A stretch of 64,000 bases of DNA from Oscillospiraceae bacterium (GTDB lineage: Bacteria > Bacillota > Clostridia > Oscillospirales > Acutalibacteraceae). The notes below the pieces were generated by a model. The model did no database searches and had not been told where the DNA came from. It saw only the letters and a program-made list of their open reading frames with translations. Each line of letters opens with the position of its first letter. Within the stretch, counting starts at the first letter, position 1. This document shows, in pieces, positions 33,946-43,794 of this stretch. Both the position numbers and the translations under genes were made by a program. The DNA lies in NCBI GenBank assembly GCA_022508805.1, contig JAFLUM010000004.1, forward strand, positions 1 to 64,000, read 5' to 3'.

Positions 33946-34731
33946 ATGAAAATCAAAAACGCCCCGCAAAAGCCATTTTTGTACTTTTTAAAGCTCTATT
34001 GGATATATTATTTGATATATTTAGCGGCAATATTTATGATACAATTGCCAAGGATGATTTCTGTTTCCGCTTTCTCTTTCGCAGGTATCGGCTCAATATG
34101 GGAATTTCCGATTTTTTCATTCATTGAGCTTGTCGGAAATGTTTTTATTGAAATTCTTCCCGCTGTCGGCTGCGTAGTATTATGCAAGCACGTACTGGGA
34201 ACCACTGACTTTACGGGAGAGCTCAGTAAATATAAATTCATTTGGTATCTTTTGCCGTTATGGGTGATGCGTCCGTTTAACTATCTCGTATCGCAAATCG
34301 ACACCCCGACAGATATTTCATCAGATGATTTTTTTGTGTTCTACTTACTTCGGCTTGTGCTCTCTGTTGTAGTTTCGTCTGTTCTGGAGGTGCTGGCCTC
34401 ACTGTTATATGCCGCAGTGCTTACCGCCGTTGCATCAGGAACGCAGGAAAAGCGCGATAAAACGTTAAATATTATGTGTGTATGCGCTATTGTTTCGCAA
34501 ATATTATATCTTGTAATATATCTTTTTATCCCGTTCAACAATATCCCTGTTTTTGAGCACGTTTTTAATTGGGCTATGATAAAAAGTGCCATCTGTATCG
34601 TCATCCCGGCGGGGCTGTTGCTTAAAAGCAAATTCACACCTAAACTTGAGCGTATATGGTGTACCGCAGTTCCTCTTGCATATTTCGCGGCTTCTGCTGC
34701 GTTTGTGATAGCAGACCATTTTCTGCCGTAA
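33946..34731 (+). CDS. Integral membrane protein of unknown function
   Basis: The 261-residue protein has about six hydrophobic helices (for example IYYLIYLAAIFMIQLPRMI, FIEILPAVGCVVLCKHVL, LLRLVLSVVVSSVLEVLASLLYAAVLTAVA, ILYLVIYLFIPF) and short loops. I do not recognise the family. Start ATG 33946 has a very strong AGGAGG site; an extended -10 TGATATACT is at 33918-33926. It stands alone on the plus strand and ends at a shared bidirectional terminator. Confidence 0.65.
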   Translation: MKIKNAPQKPFLYFLKLYWIYYLIYLAAIFMIQLPRMISVSAFSFAGIGSIWEFPIFSFIELVGNVFIEILPAVGCVVLCKHVLGTTDFTGELSKYKFIWYLLPLWVMRPFNYLVSQIDTPTDISSDDFFVFYLLRLVLSVVVSSVLEVLASLLYAAVLTAVASGTQEKRDKTLNIMCVCAIVSQILYLVIYLFIPFNNIPVFEHVFNWAMIKSAICIVIPAGLLLKSKFTPKLERIWCTAVPLAYFAASAAFVIADHFLP

Positions 34732-34742
34732 ATAAATATATT

Positions 34743-34773
34743 AAAGCCGACTCATTACGGGTCGGCTTTTTTT
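34743..34773. terminator. Bidirectional terminator between convergent membrane-protein genes
   Basis: A 9-bp stem (34743-34751 with 34761-34769) is followed by a T run on the plus strand; the reverse side has only a short AAA/TTAA stretch, so it is stronger for the plus-strand gene. Confidence 0.8.
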
Positions 34774-34778
34774 ATGTA

Positions 34779-35945
34779 TTATTCAAAGACAGCGTCTATT
34801 TTTTCGGCTATATCATCGGGGATTTTTTCGCAAGATGTACAGAGGAACACGTAAGATGTATAATTTCGCTCAAAGTCGGCGCAAATGTAGTAATCGCCGT
34901 CTTTATTTTTGATTATTTCCCCGTAAACATAATATATCGCATCAATACCGTTATAGCTCCAAAGAGCTCTTCTTGATATGATAGTGCCGTAAGTATCAAA
35001 TTCCCAATCGTCGTTATTGAGCTTTATTCTTTCTTTATCGGTATTCTCGTCGTGTGTGCTGAAAGCTACGTCTCTGAAGGTCTCTGCCTGTTCGGGTGTA
35101 AGCTCCAACTTGCCACATTCTTCATTATCAAAAATGTCCCAAGGATACCAATCAATCAATTCAACGTCCGTTACCGTATCGGTGAGTACATTCGGATATT
35201 CAAAATCCTTACTTACAAGCGGTGTTTCGTTTGTACTGCTGTTCCAGGTATCATACTCAGCTTTAATTACAAATCTTGGGTCGTTTTCAATTATCCAGTA
35301 CGCTTTAAAGGTAGTAAATCTGTAAGGAAGCATAGCTGTTCTACTGTCAAGCATTACCCATCCGCCAATTATTTTTTCATAATCTATTGAATAAAAACTA
35401 TCTGCAATTTCTTCGGATGCAGGCGTTTGTACCTCGTTCTCTATATACTTTTTCATTCCGATGCCATGCTCTACTACTTCTCCGATTGCAACGAATACAA
35501 GCATCAATATAAACATTGAGATCACAGTGAGAATAACCGCGATGATAACTGTGGCTATTTTCATAGTTGCAGGTTGATATTCGTCGGTGGGTTCCGGCTT
35601 TTTAGCACACAAAAAGGACAGCACCATTAAGACAACGGTAATTATTGGTGATGCGTATGTAATCGGGTCAAAATTATCCAACACAAAAATTATGTTGAGT
35701 ATTAAAAGAACTATCCAAACAGCGAGAGCGACATATTTGTATTTGCCGTTTTTAAAGTGTGACAGGGATATAAACACTATCTGCAAAATCGCCGTTAAAG
35801 CTGTTAAACCTATAGTAGCGAACGATCCGCCGAATATGGTTATCCAAACAATCCCAAAAAACGGACCGAAGCCACCGATAAAGAACACAAGCAATGCCGA
35901 AAGGGGAATTAATATCATTGTTAGTATATAACAAGCTCTTTTCAT
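34779..35945 (-). CDS. Membrane protein with extracytoplasmic C-terminal domain, unknown function
   Basis: The 388-residue protein has an N-terminal block of about four helices (1-112, MKRACYILTMILIPLSALLVFFIGG to TVVLMVLSFLCAKKPEP), a fifth helix (about 128-152) and a soluble acidic domain of about 230 residues rich in W, Y and D. The block opens as its upstream neighbour does (MKRACYIL, FISLSHF, YKYA.LA.W), so the two are tandem paralogues. No family recognised. The soluble domain has two nearby cysteines (LCTSC) near its end. Confidence 0.65.
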   Translation of the reverse strand: MKRACYILTMILIPLSALLVFFIGGFGPFFGIVWITIFGGSFATIGLTALTAILQIVFISLSHFKNGKYKYVALAVWIVLLILNIIFVLDNFDPITYASPIITVVLMVLSFLCAKKPEPTDEYQPATMKIATVIIAVILTVISMFILMLVFVAIGEVVEHGIGMKKYIENEVQTPASEEIADSFYSIDYEKIIGGWVMLDSRTAMLPYRFTTFKAYWIIENDPRFVIKAEYDTWNSSTNETPLVSKDFEYPNVLTDTVTDVELIDWYPWDIFDNEECGKLELTPEQAETFRDVAFSTHDENTDKERIKLNNDDWEFDTYGTIISRRALWSYNGIDAIYYVYGEIIKNKDGDYYICADFERNYTSYVFLCTSCEKIPDDIAEKIDAVFE

Positions 35946-35989
35946 AATTTACCTCCTGTCGAATTTAATCGTTATAAATTATATCCTCT

Positions 35990-36406
35990 TTAAAGCTCGT
36001 TTTCCTTTGCACAAAAAAAGGATGACACCGTAAAAACAACACCGAGCAAGAGTCGAATAACTCCCTCATCCATAAAAACAATGCTAAGTAAAAGTCGGAT
36101 AAGCCCATTCCCTATACCTGAAATCAACATCACAGCATCCGGAAATAATAAAACGAGCCAAATCGCAAGTGAAGCATATTTATATTCCTCACTGCGAAAA
36201 TGTGACAGTGAAATAAATAAGGGCAGTAAAACGGCTAAAATTATTGTCAAAACAATTGCAAAAATCGGACTTAGAAAGCTACTGATCAACAAAATCAGAT
36301 AAAACGGACTGCATTCGCGTATTTCGGGGAAAAACTCCATAAGAATTAAGCTTAAAGCCGAAAACAAACATCCTGCCATTGACAGTATGTAGCAAGCTCT
36401 TTTCAT
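35990..36406 (-). CDS. Short membrane protein, paralogue of the N-terminal block of its neighbour
   Basis: The 138-residue protein has four predicted helices and shares MKRACYIL, FISLSHF, EYKYASLAIWLVLL and the FFCAK ending with the first 112 residues of the next gene, but lacks its soluble domain. Both start 30-45 nt after the previous stop with similar GGAGGTAA/GGGAGAAA sites. It looks like a tandem duplication with loss or gain of the C-terminal domain. Function unknown. Confidence 0.6.
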   Translation of the reverse strand: MKRACYILSMAGCLFSALSLILMEFFPEIRECSPFYLILLISSFLSPIFAIVLTIILAVLLPLFISLSHFRSEEYKYASLAIWLVLLFPDAVMLISGIGNGLIRLLLSIVFMDEGVIRLLLGVVFTVSSFFCAKENEL

Positions 36407-36424
36407 AATTTTTCTCCCATTTCT

Positions 36425-38179
36425 TTATCCAAGCCAATCCGAATCGACATCTTCGTCCCACACAAATTCGTCACTAGGAAGCTCCTCGGCATACTCGTTA
36501 TCTGTATCATCATTCTCGTCATCATAACGGTAACCGTTATAGTAACTGTTATAGAAATCGTAGGTATATTTTTGTTCGTTTAAGAGCTTAGTTGCAACAT
36601 ACTTGGATACGGTAAATCCGCTGTCAAATTTGTTTTCGGAATGCAACTGTGAATCGTCGTAAAACTGCCATTCACTGCCGTAATCATGGAATATACCGTT
36701 TACAGCGTGTTCCGCACGCCTTTCGACATCCTCGTTGCCGCAATCCGTCAGTTTTAAAAGATAAGGCGTTGCCGAATCAGAGAGCCAGCTTAACATTTCC
36801 ACGTCAACGGTATCGGTTTTGCCGCTTAAGAAAATGTCAACATTATAAGCCGCGACGGTTCTGTCAATACCTGCAATACAGAGAACTGTAAACAGAGCCA
36901 TTGAAATAATCACGGCATATTTCATACAGTTTAGCCGCGGTACATATACCCGCACGATAAAAGCGATGATAACTACCGCCGTAGCAACCATAAATACGCT
37001 TGTCAAAAGGCGCAGGCGGGTAAGTCCGTACTGACCGATATACATTATCATTTTCGATATTGCCGTAGCAATAAACAACACCGTGAACGCGCTGATAAAG
37101 GTGATGAGACTCTTAAAGGCCGCATTGAGCTTTCCGTCCTCACGTCTTACGGTGAGGGCAAGGCTGAGAGTGAGCAAAATCAAATTGATAAAGGCTATTA
37201 TCTCGGTCTCAAAAAATCCCCGTCTTGCATATTCTGAGAAGCTGAACTCATACCCTGCCGGCAAAATTCCGGAAAATGCACTGAAAAAATATGCCGTCTG
37301 CGAAAGCATATAAACGAGGTAAACGAATGATATAATACTTAAAAAAGTGATTGAAAAGATTGATTTTACTACTCTCAACTTTGTAAGATCTACAGGCTTA
37401 GCATCCGTTTTAAAAAGTCGGAATTTACATGATATCGCAAAGGCGAATATCAGCATAAACAGCAGAACAGAGCATATAAGCTTAAGCAAAGACATACCGA
37501 ATGATGAAATTATTTTTGTTACAAGCCCTTCAAACGCTGCATCACTGCTTACAAGCAGAGGTATTACGACAGCAAGTACGGGAATTGCCGCAAGGAAAGC
37601 TATGAGTATCTGCAATGCATTTTTCTTTTTATCGTTTCTTATGAGCGTCGTTACGGGAACAGCAAAATTTTCCACGGGTGAAATAATTGCGGCGTATAGG
37701 AGCCTTAATACTCCCGAAAAATTATCTGCTACTGTTTTATCGCAAAGGGACACAGCGTAAAGCACACCTGACGCAATAAGAATAAGGAAGGCTATTGCCT
37801 GTGATAAAAAGTCATCGTGATACAGTACGAATACGGTACAGGAAAGTGCGGATAACACTACTGACGATATGGAAAATACGGTTACCGACTCTTTTTTTAT
37901 CAGGTAAGCAGTCATCGCCGCCACAAGGGCCAAGGAGCTGACGGTAAAGCCGATACCCATACCGCCGAAAAGTCCAAAAAAGACTATGCAGACGGTTATT
38001 GCCGCAAAAATGCCGCAGAAAATGTAATCGGACTTGCCGAAATTTATCTCTTTTTTCTTTTTCTTCGGCATATTTACCGCAGGATAGGTGGGTGTATACT
38101 GTGGGAAAAACGGTTGATTATTTTGTACTTTGTTGATGCCGCCGTTCATATTTTCAGGCGCGTTTGGAATATTGTTCAT
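36425..38179 (-). CDS. DUF4173/DUF4153-type membrane protein
   Basis: The 584-residue protein has a proline- and asparagine-rich cytoplasmic N-terminus, some 12 hydrophobic helices and a soluble C-terminal region (about 470-584) that is strongly acidic at its end. The layout and segments such as AYNVDIFLSGKTDTVDVEMLSWLSDSATPYLLKL fit the DUF4173 family of unknown function. I chose ATG 38179, nine bases after GGAGG; it lies inside the end of the XRE gene (26-nt overlap), so the two are coupled. The open frame starts at 38212. Confidence 0.75.
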   Translation of the reverse strand: MNNIPNAPENMNGGINKVQNNQPFFPQYTPTYPAVNMPKKKKKEINFGKSDYIFCGIFAAITVCIVFFGLFGGMGIGFTVSSLALVAAMTAYLIKKESVTVFSISSVVLSALSCTVFVLYHDDFLSQAIAFLILIASGVLYAVSLCDKTVADNFSGVLRLLYAAIISPVENFAVPVTTLIRNDKKKNALQILIAFLAAIPVLAVVIPLLVSSDAAFEGLVTKIISSFGMSLLKLICSVLLFMLIFAFAISCKFRLFKTDAKPVDLTKLRVVKSIFSITFLSIISFVYLVYMLSQTAYFFSAFSGILPAGYEFSFSEYARRGFFETEIIAFINLILLTLSLALTVRREDGKLNAAFKSLITFISAFTVLFIATAISKMIMYIGQYGLTRLRLLTSVFMVATAVVIIAFIVRVYVPRLNCMKYAVIISMALFTVLCIAGIDRTVAAYNVDIFLSGKTDTVDVEMLSWLSDSATPYLLKLTDCGNEDVERRAEHAVNGIFHDYGSEWQFYDDSQLHSENKFDSGFTVSKYVATKLLNEQKYTYDFYNSYYNGYRYDDENDDTDNEYAEELPSDEFVWDEDVDSDWLG

Positions 38180-38390
38180 ACATATCATCCTCCATATATT
38201 CAAGAATATCACCGGGTTGACAGCCTAACTCACGGCAAATAGCCTCAAGGGTGGAAAAACGTACCGCTTTTGCCTTGCCTGTTTTAAGTATAGATAAATT
38301 TGCCTGAGTTATGCCGATGCGCTCTGCAAGCTCGCCCGAGGACATATGTGCTTTTGCCAGCGCAAGATCGAGATTTACTTTTATTGCCAT
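38154..38390 (-). CDS. Small XRE-family HTH regulator (YozG-like)
   Basis: The 78-residue protein is almost wholly a Cro/CI-type helix-turn-helix: LDLALAKAHMSSGELAERIGITQANLSILKTGKAKAVRFSTLEAICRELGCQPGDILEYM. This is the YozG type usually paired with a DUF2975 membrane protein, as here. Start ATG 38390 behind AGGTGAT; the GTG at 38399 is part of that site. It probably represses its own operon, and may respond to the membrane partner; that is inference. Confidence 0.9.
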   Translation of the reverse strand: MAIKVNLDLALAKAHMSSGELAERIGITQANLSILKTGKAKAVRFSTLEAICRELGCQPGDILEYMEDDMYEQYSKRA

Positions 38391-38399
38391 TTTTATCAC

Positions 38400-38852
38400 C
38401 TATATCGTCATATCATTTTCTTCTTTTATCTCTATCGCTTTGGCGATAATAATGCTTACTACCCTTACTATAAGCCCTGCGAAAAACGCGGCAGCAGAAA
38501 TAAGGGCAAATACTACAAATTTTATTGCACCTGTCGCGCTGAGAAGTCCTACATATATACAAAGCAGTGACAGTATGTTTAAGAGGGTGACGTTTTTAGC
38601 ATCGAACACTATTTCTTTTCTCACATTAAAAAGCAATCTGAAAAGGCAGTATATGGCTCCCCAACCTGCGGGAACGGCGGCGTATGTAACGAGAATGAGA
38701 AATTGCTCCAGATACTCACGGCGAAACAGTACGCATAGACCTTTGACTATCCAAGGACACGCAAAGGTTAAAACCGCCAGTACGCCGGCAAACAGAGCGG
38801 TGAAAATAATTGTCAGTGTAAGCGAATTGCTTTTTCCAATCATAAGACTCAT
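38400..38852 (-). CDS. DUF2975 family membrane protein
   Basis: The 150-residue protein has four helices and the DUF2975 layout (NSLTLTIIFTALFAGVLAVLTFACPWIV, EIVFDAKNVTLLNILSLLCIYVGLLSA, IIAKAIEIKEENDMTI). Members are nearly always followed by a YozG-type HTH gene, as seen 9 nt downstream. Role unknown; a membrane-regulator pair is the usual guess. Confidence 0.85.
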   Translation of the reverse strand: MSLMIGKSNSLTLTIIFTALFAGVLAVLTFACPWIVKGLCVLFRREYLEQFLILVTYAAVPAGWGAIYCLFRLLFNVRKEIVFDAKNVTLLNILSLLCIYVGLLSATGAIKFVVFALISAAAFFAGLIVRVVSIIIAKAIEIKEENDMTI

Positions 38853-38962
38853 ATCCTTTCTTTACCAAAAAATAGCATATGATTTATCGTTTGTCAATAA
38901 AAAATTATCGAAAAACAGAAAAATTACAAAATTGTAATAGAGTTACAAAAGGATTAAAGCAG

Positions 38963-38990
38963 AAAAAAGCGGACGCCCGAAAGCGTCCGC
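38963..38990 (-). terminator. Terminator of groES-groEL
   Basis: An 8-bp GC-rich perfect stem (38969-38976 with 38983-38990) is followed on the minus strand by TTTTTT. Confidence 0.92.
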
Positions 38991-39022
38991 CAAAATTTTA
39001 TATATAACTTATACCGACAGAA

Positions 39023-40666
<1,644 letters not shown>

Positions 40667-40676
40667 TTACCTCCGA

Positions 40677-40967
<291 letters not shown>

Positions 40968-40996
40968 TTACCTCCTGAAAGATTGAATATATCTTT

Positions 40997-41023
40997 TTAG
41001 CACTCTTACACTTAGAGTGCTAA
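40997..41023 (-). promoter_or_regulatory. CIRCE element (HrcA operator)
   Basis: TTAGCACTC-N9-GAGTGCTAA, a perfect match to the CIRCE consensus, lies just downstream of the groES promoter. The repressor HrcA would bind it; its gene is not in the window. Confidence 0.97.
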
Positions 41024-41027
41024 ATAT

Positions 41028-41056
41028 ATTGTAGCCATATTTTACCAAGAAATCAA
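41028..41056 (-). promoter_or_regulatory. Predicted sigma-A promoter of groES-groEL
   Basis: TTGATT (41051-41056), 17 nt, TACAAT (41028-41033), immediately upstream of CIRCE. Confidence 0.8.
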
Positions 41057-41120
41057 GTGTTTTATTTAAAATTCATATTTTTTTAATATTTAAAAATTTA
41101 TGTAAATGCCCGTATCACAC

Positions 41121-41150
41121 AAAAAGAGAGCCGTTTTGTAAACGACTCTC
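41121..41150 (-). terminator. Terminator of the EndoA-type toxin gene
   Basis: An 11-bp stem with one G-T pair (41126-41136 with 41140-41150) is followed on the minus strand by TTTTT. Confidence 0.88.
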
Positions 41151-41157
41151 CGTTAAT

Positions 41158-41502
41158 CTATGAAAGTCCGAAGCTTACATATAAAGCTCTGTTGATTTTG
41201 TTCATATCGGTTCTGGACAAATTGCCCATTCGCTCCTTAAGCCGCTGTTTGTCAAGAGTTCTGACCTGTTCAAGCAGCACAACAGAATCCTTGCTTAGTC
41301 CGCAGTCATTGCCGTTCACGCTTATGTGCGTTGGCAGTCTGGATTTATCCTGCTGGCTGGTTATAGCCGCGGCGATGACGGTTGGGCTGTATTTATTACC
41401 AACGTCGTTCTGCACGATAAGTACGGGTCTTACTCCGCCCTGTTCAGAGCCGACGACGGGACTTAAATCGGCATAATATATGTCCCCTCTTTTAACGTTC
41501 AT
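41158..41502 (-). CDS. ndoA: MazF/PemK-type endoribonuclease toxin (EndoA/NdoA)
   Basis: The 114-residue protein matches EndoA of Bacillus over its length: VKRGDIYYADLSPVVGSEQGGVRPVLIVQNDVGNKYSPTVIAAAITSQ, with the catalytic Arg in GGVRPVL and Thr in AITSQ. EndoA cuts single-stranded RNA at UACAU-type sites. I chose ATG 41502, which gives the family start; ATGs at 41520 and 41544 are possible. The usual antitoxin gene (ndoAI) is not upstream: the preceding gene, a lipoprotein, ends 141 nt away. A 9-bp inverted repeat (41548-41556 with 41581-41589) lies in that gap. Confidence 0.93.
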   Translation of the reverse strand: MNVKRGDIYYADLSPVVGSEQGGVRPVLIVQNDVGNKYSPTVIAAAITSQQDKSRLPTHISVNGNDCGLSKDSVVLLEQVRTLDKQRLKERMGNLSRTDMNKINRALYVSFGLS

Positions 41503-41643
41503 TTTTGTATCACTCTCCATTGGAAAAATTCTCATCTTATACACTTATTTTTACCGCGTTTACCTTAAAATAAACATACTCGGTAAAAAAATCGGGGAGT
41601 AATACATTTTATTCAATTTTTAGGCGGTATGTCCTATCTTCTT

Positions 41644-42138
41644 TTAAATAAACGAAAAATTTTCAAAATATAAAACATCTGCACCGTCAACGGTGAGCTT
41701 TTCAAAACACCCTGTATCCGAATTCACAAAAAGCTTGCAGAGCCTGCCGTCGGAACTGTATGTATAAGCACCGTCTGAATCGGGAACGGCACCGCGAACG
41801 CTGTCAAGACAGCCCTCCAGCGCCTTGCAAAGCATTGAAAAAGGCATTTTATCGCCCGCAAAGGTAAAAGTCAGCCCGCTCGACGTCAAGGTATATTCGC
41901 CGTCACGGCAGCTTATCTGCATTCCGCTCACCGTTTTCGGCGAGGTGAACGTAAAATCAAGGCTTTCATAGGGTTTATATACCGCGTCAGCCGACACCGT
42001 AACATCGTTAATTACGGTTGTAACGGTGGTTTGAAATCCGCCGAAATCCAACGGCTCGTTTTCAACTTCCTTTGAATTTTTACCTCCGCAGCCGCCTAAC
42101 ATCAGCAGCGCAATAAAAACGCAAAGGATTTTTTTCAT
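41644..42138 (-). CDS. Lipoprotein of unknown function
   Basis: The 164-residue protein begins MKKILCVFIALLMLGGCGGKN with a clear lipobox LGGC, so it is lipid-anchored outside the cell. The mature part is a beta-rich domain with four further cysteines (ISCRDGE, LCKALEGC, LCKLF, TGCFEK). I do not recognise the family. It follows the NAD(P)HX repair gene by 17 nt and is probably in its operon. Confidence 0.72.
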   Translation of the reverse strand: MKKILCVFIALLMLGGCGGKNSKEVENEPLDFGGFQTTVTTVINDVTVSADAVYKPYESLDFTFTSPKTVSGMQISCRDGEYTLTSSGLTFTFAGDKMPFSMLCKALEGCLDSVRGAVPDSDGAYTYSSDGRLCKLFVNSDTGCFEKLTVDGADVLYFENFSFI

Positions 42139-42155
42139 ATTTGTGCTCCTTTAGT

Positions 42156-43691
42156 TTATTCGAATTTTTTGAGTACGGCGGGAAGCTCTGAGAGCATGAG
42201 CGTGGGTGTATTGCCCATAAACGAGTATTTTTCACTTACGCTGTCGCCCGTCATACCGTGGATATAAACGCCCGCCACGGCGCTTTGAAATGTATCGAGT
42301 CCCTGTGCTATAAACGACACTATCATACCTGCCAGCACGTCCCCGCTGCCGCCGGTTGCCATTCCGGGATTTCCCGTGGAATTGACAAATATGTCGTCAT
42401 ACTCAAAGCTCCCTACAAGCGTTGATGCTCCCTTTAGTGCCAACACACATTTATGCGCACTTATAAAGGTGCGCACTGCGCCTTCTCTGTCCTTTTGAAT
42501 ATCATCGACGGAAATACCTGTGATACGCGACAGCTCCCTGGGATGCGGCGTGAGTATCACGGGACTTTTTGCGCTGTCTATTATATCTATATTATCTTTA
42601 ATGCAATTTATGCCGTCCGCATCGAGAATTATGGGCACTTCGGCATTTTTTATTACAAATTCCGTAACTGTTCTTGTATCGGCATCGGTTCCCATACCGC
42701 AGCCTATAAGCACGCAGGAGCATTTTTTCAGTTCTCTTTCCAGTCTGCCGACGGCGCTCTCGGATATACGTCCGCTTTTATTGCTGCCGAGGGGTATGAG
42801 TACCTGTTCGTATGTTTTGGGAGCTACAGCTCCGTATGCCACTGACGGAAACGCCGCTTTTACAAGTCCTGCGCCGCTGTTAACGGCTGCCTGCGAGGCA
42901 AAATATACCGCGTTGGGCATTTCGTAGCTGCCGCCGATAACAAGCACCGTGCCGTATGTTCCCTTGTGACTGTCCGCTTCCCTCTCAGGGAAAAAGCTTT
43001 TTACCTCCTCGGTATCGACGGTAAACATTGTAGTGCGTACCCGTTCAAAGCATTTTTCGGGAATTCCTATGGGTGCGGTGACGATTCTTCCGCACATTTT
43101 TTTCGACGGCTTTAACACGTGCACGGGCTTGAGTGATGCCACGGCGACAGTCATATCGGCATTCACTGCCGTGCCGCTGACACTGCCGCTGTCACCCGAA
43201 AGTCCGCTTGGTATATCAATGCTTATGACTGAAGCAGAGGATGTGTTGATTTTCTCGAACACCGACGCCGTTGCCGCATCAGCCTCGCCGTGAAAACCGA
43301 TACCGAAAATACAGTCAATGATTATCTGAGCATTATCAAAATATTTGTCCGTAGTGCCGCCACGGTCGTAATAGACAATGGGTATACCCATGGCTCTTAT
43401 GCGCGAGAGCATTTCTGATGAGTCGCTGTCCGCAGGCAGGCTTGCAGCCATCATTACGGTAACGGAATATCCGTTCTCGCTGAGCTTTCGTGCTATAACA
43501 AAGCCGTCGCCGCCGTTTTTGCCCTTGCCGCACACTACAAGAGCTTTACGCTTATTCGTATTCTCAAAGGCTTTTCGGATTATCCTTGCGCAGTACGAAC
43601 CGGCGTTTTCCATAAGCTGTAAATATGAAATTCCGCTGTCGTTGGCAAGCTGCTCGACCTTTCTCATTTCATCCACGGTTAAAACTCTCAT
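42156..43691 (-). CDS. nnrD: Bifunctional NAD(P)HX epimerase/dehydratase
   Basis: The enzyme repairs hydrated NADH and NADPH. The N-terminal YjeF/NnrE domain (about 1-210) epimerises NAD(P)HX (VVCGKGKNGGDGFVIARKL, SIDIPSGLSGDSG), and the C-terminal NnrD domain (about 220-511) dehydrates it with ADP (HKGTYGTVLVIGGSYEMPNAV, LTPHPRELSRITG, NPGMATGGSGDVLAGMI with the catalytic Asp). 511 residues is the usual length. Start ATG 43691 with GGGATGTG upstream; GTG 43706 is an alternative. Confidence 0.93.
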   Translation of the reverse strand: MRVLTVDEMRKVEQLANDSGISYLQLMENAGSYCARIIRKAFENTNKRKALVVCGKGKNGGDGFVIARKLSENGYSVTVMMAASLPADSDSSEMLSRIRAMGIPIVYYDRGGTTDKYFDNAQIIIDCIFGIGFHGEADAATASVFEKINTSSASVISIDIPSGLSGDSGSVSGTAVNADMTVAVASLKPVHVLKPSKKMCGRIVTAPIGIPEKCFERVRTTMFTVDTEEVKSFFPEREADSHKGTYGTVLVIGGSYEMPNAVYFASQAAVNSGAGLVKAAFPSVAYGAVAPKTYEQVLIPLGSNKSGRISESAVGRLERELKKCSCVLIGCGMGTDADTRTVTEFVIKNAEVPIILDADGINCIKDNIDIIDSAKSPVILTPHPRELSRITGISVDDIQKDREGAVRTFISAHKCVLALKGASTLVGSFEYDDIFVNSTGNPGMATGGSGDVLAGMIVSFIAQGLDTFQSAVAGVYIHGMTGDSVSEKYSFMGNTPTLMLSELPAVLKKFE

Positions 43692-43723
43692 TTTATCACA
43701 TCCCACGCTAAATCTGTATAATT

Positions 43724-43752
43724 ATTCTAACATACTGGCTCAAAAAGAGCAA
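43724..43752 (-). promoter_or_regulatory. Predicted sigma-A promoter of the nnrD-lipoprotein operon
   Basis: TTGCTC (43747-43752), 17 nt, TAGAAT (43724-43729). The -35 box abuts the T-run of the preceding gene's terminator. Confidence 0.55.
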
Positions 43753-43784
43753 TAAAAAAGGAGACTTCACAAGAAATCTCCTTT
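43751..43784 (-). terminator. Terminator of the 3D-domain protein gene
   Basis: An 8-bp stem (43757-43764 with 43777-43784) is followed on the minus strand by TTTTTTATT. Confidence 0.85.
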
Positions 43785-43794
43785 GTAAATTCTA

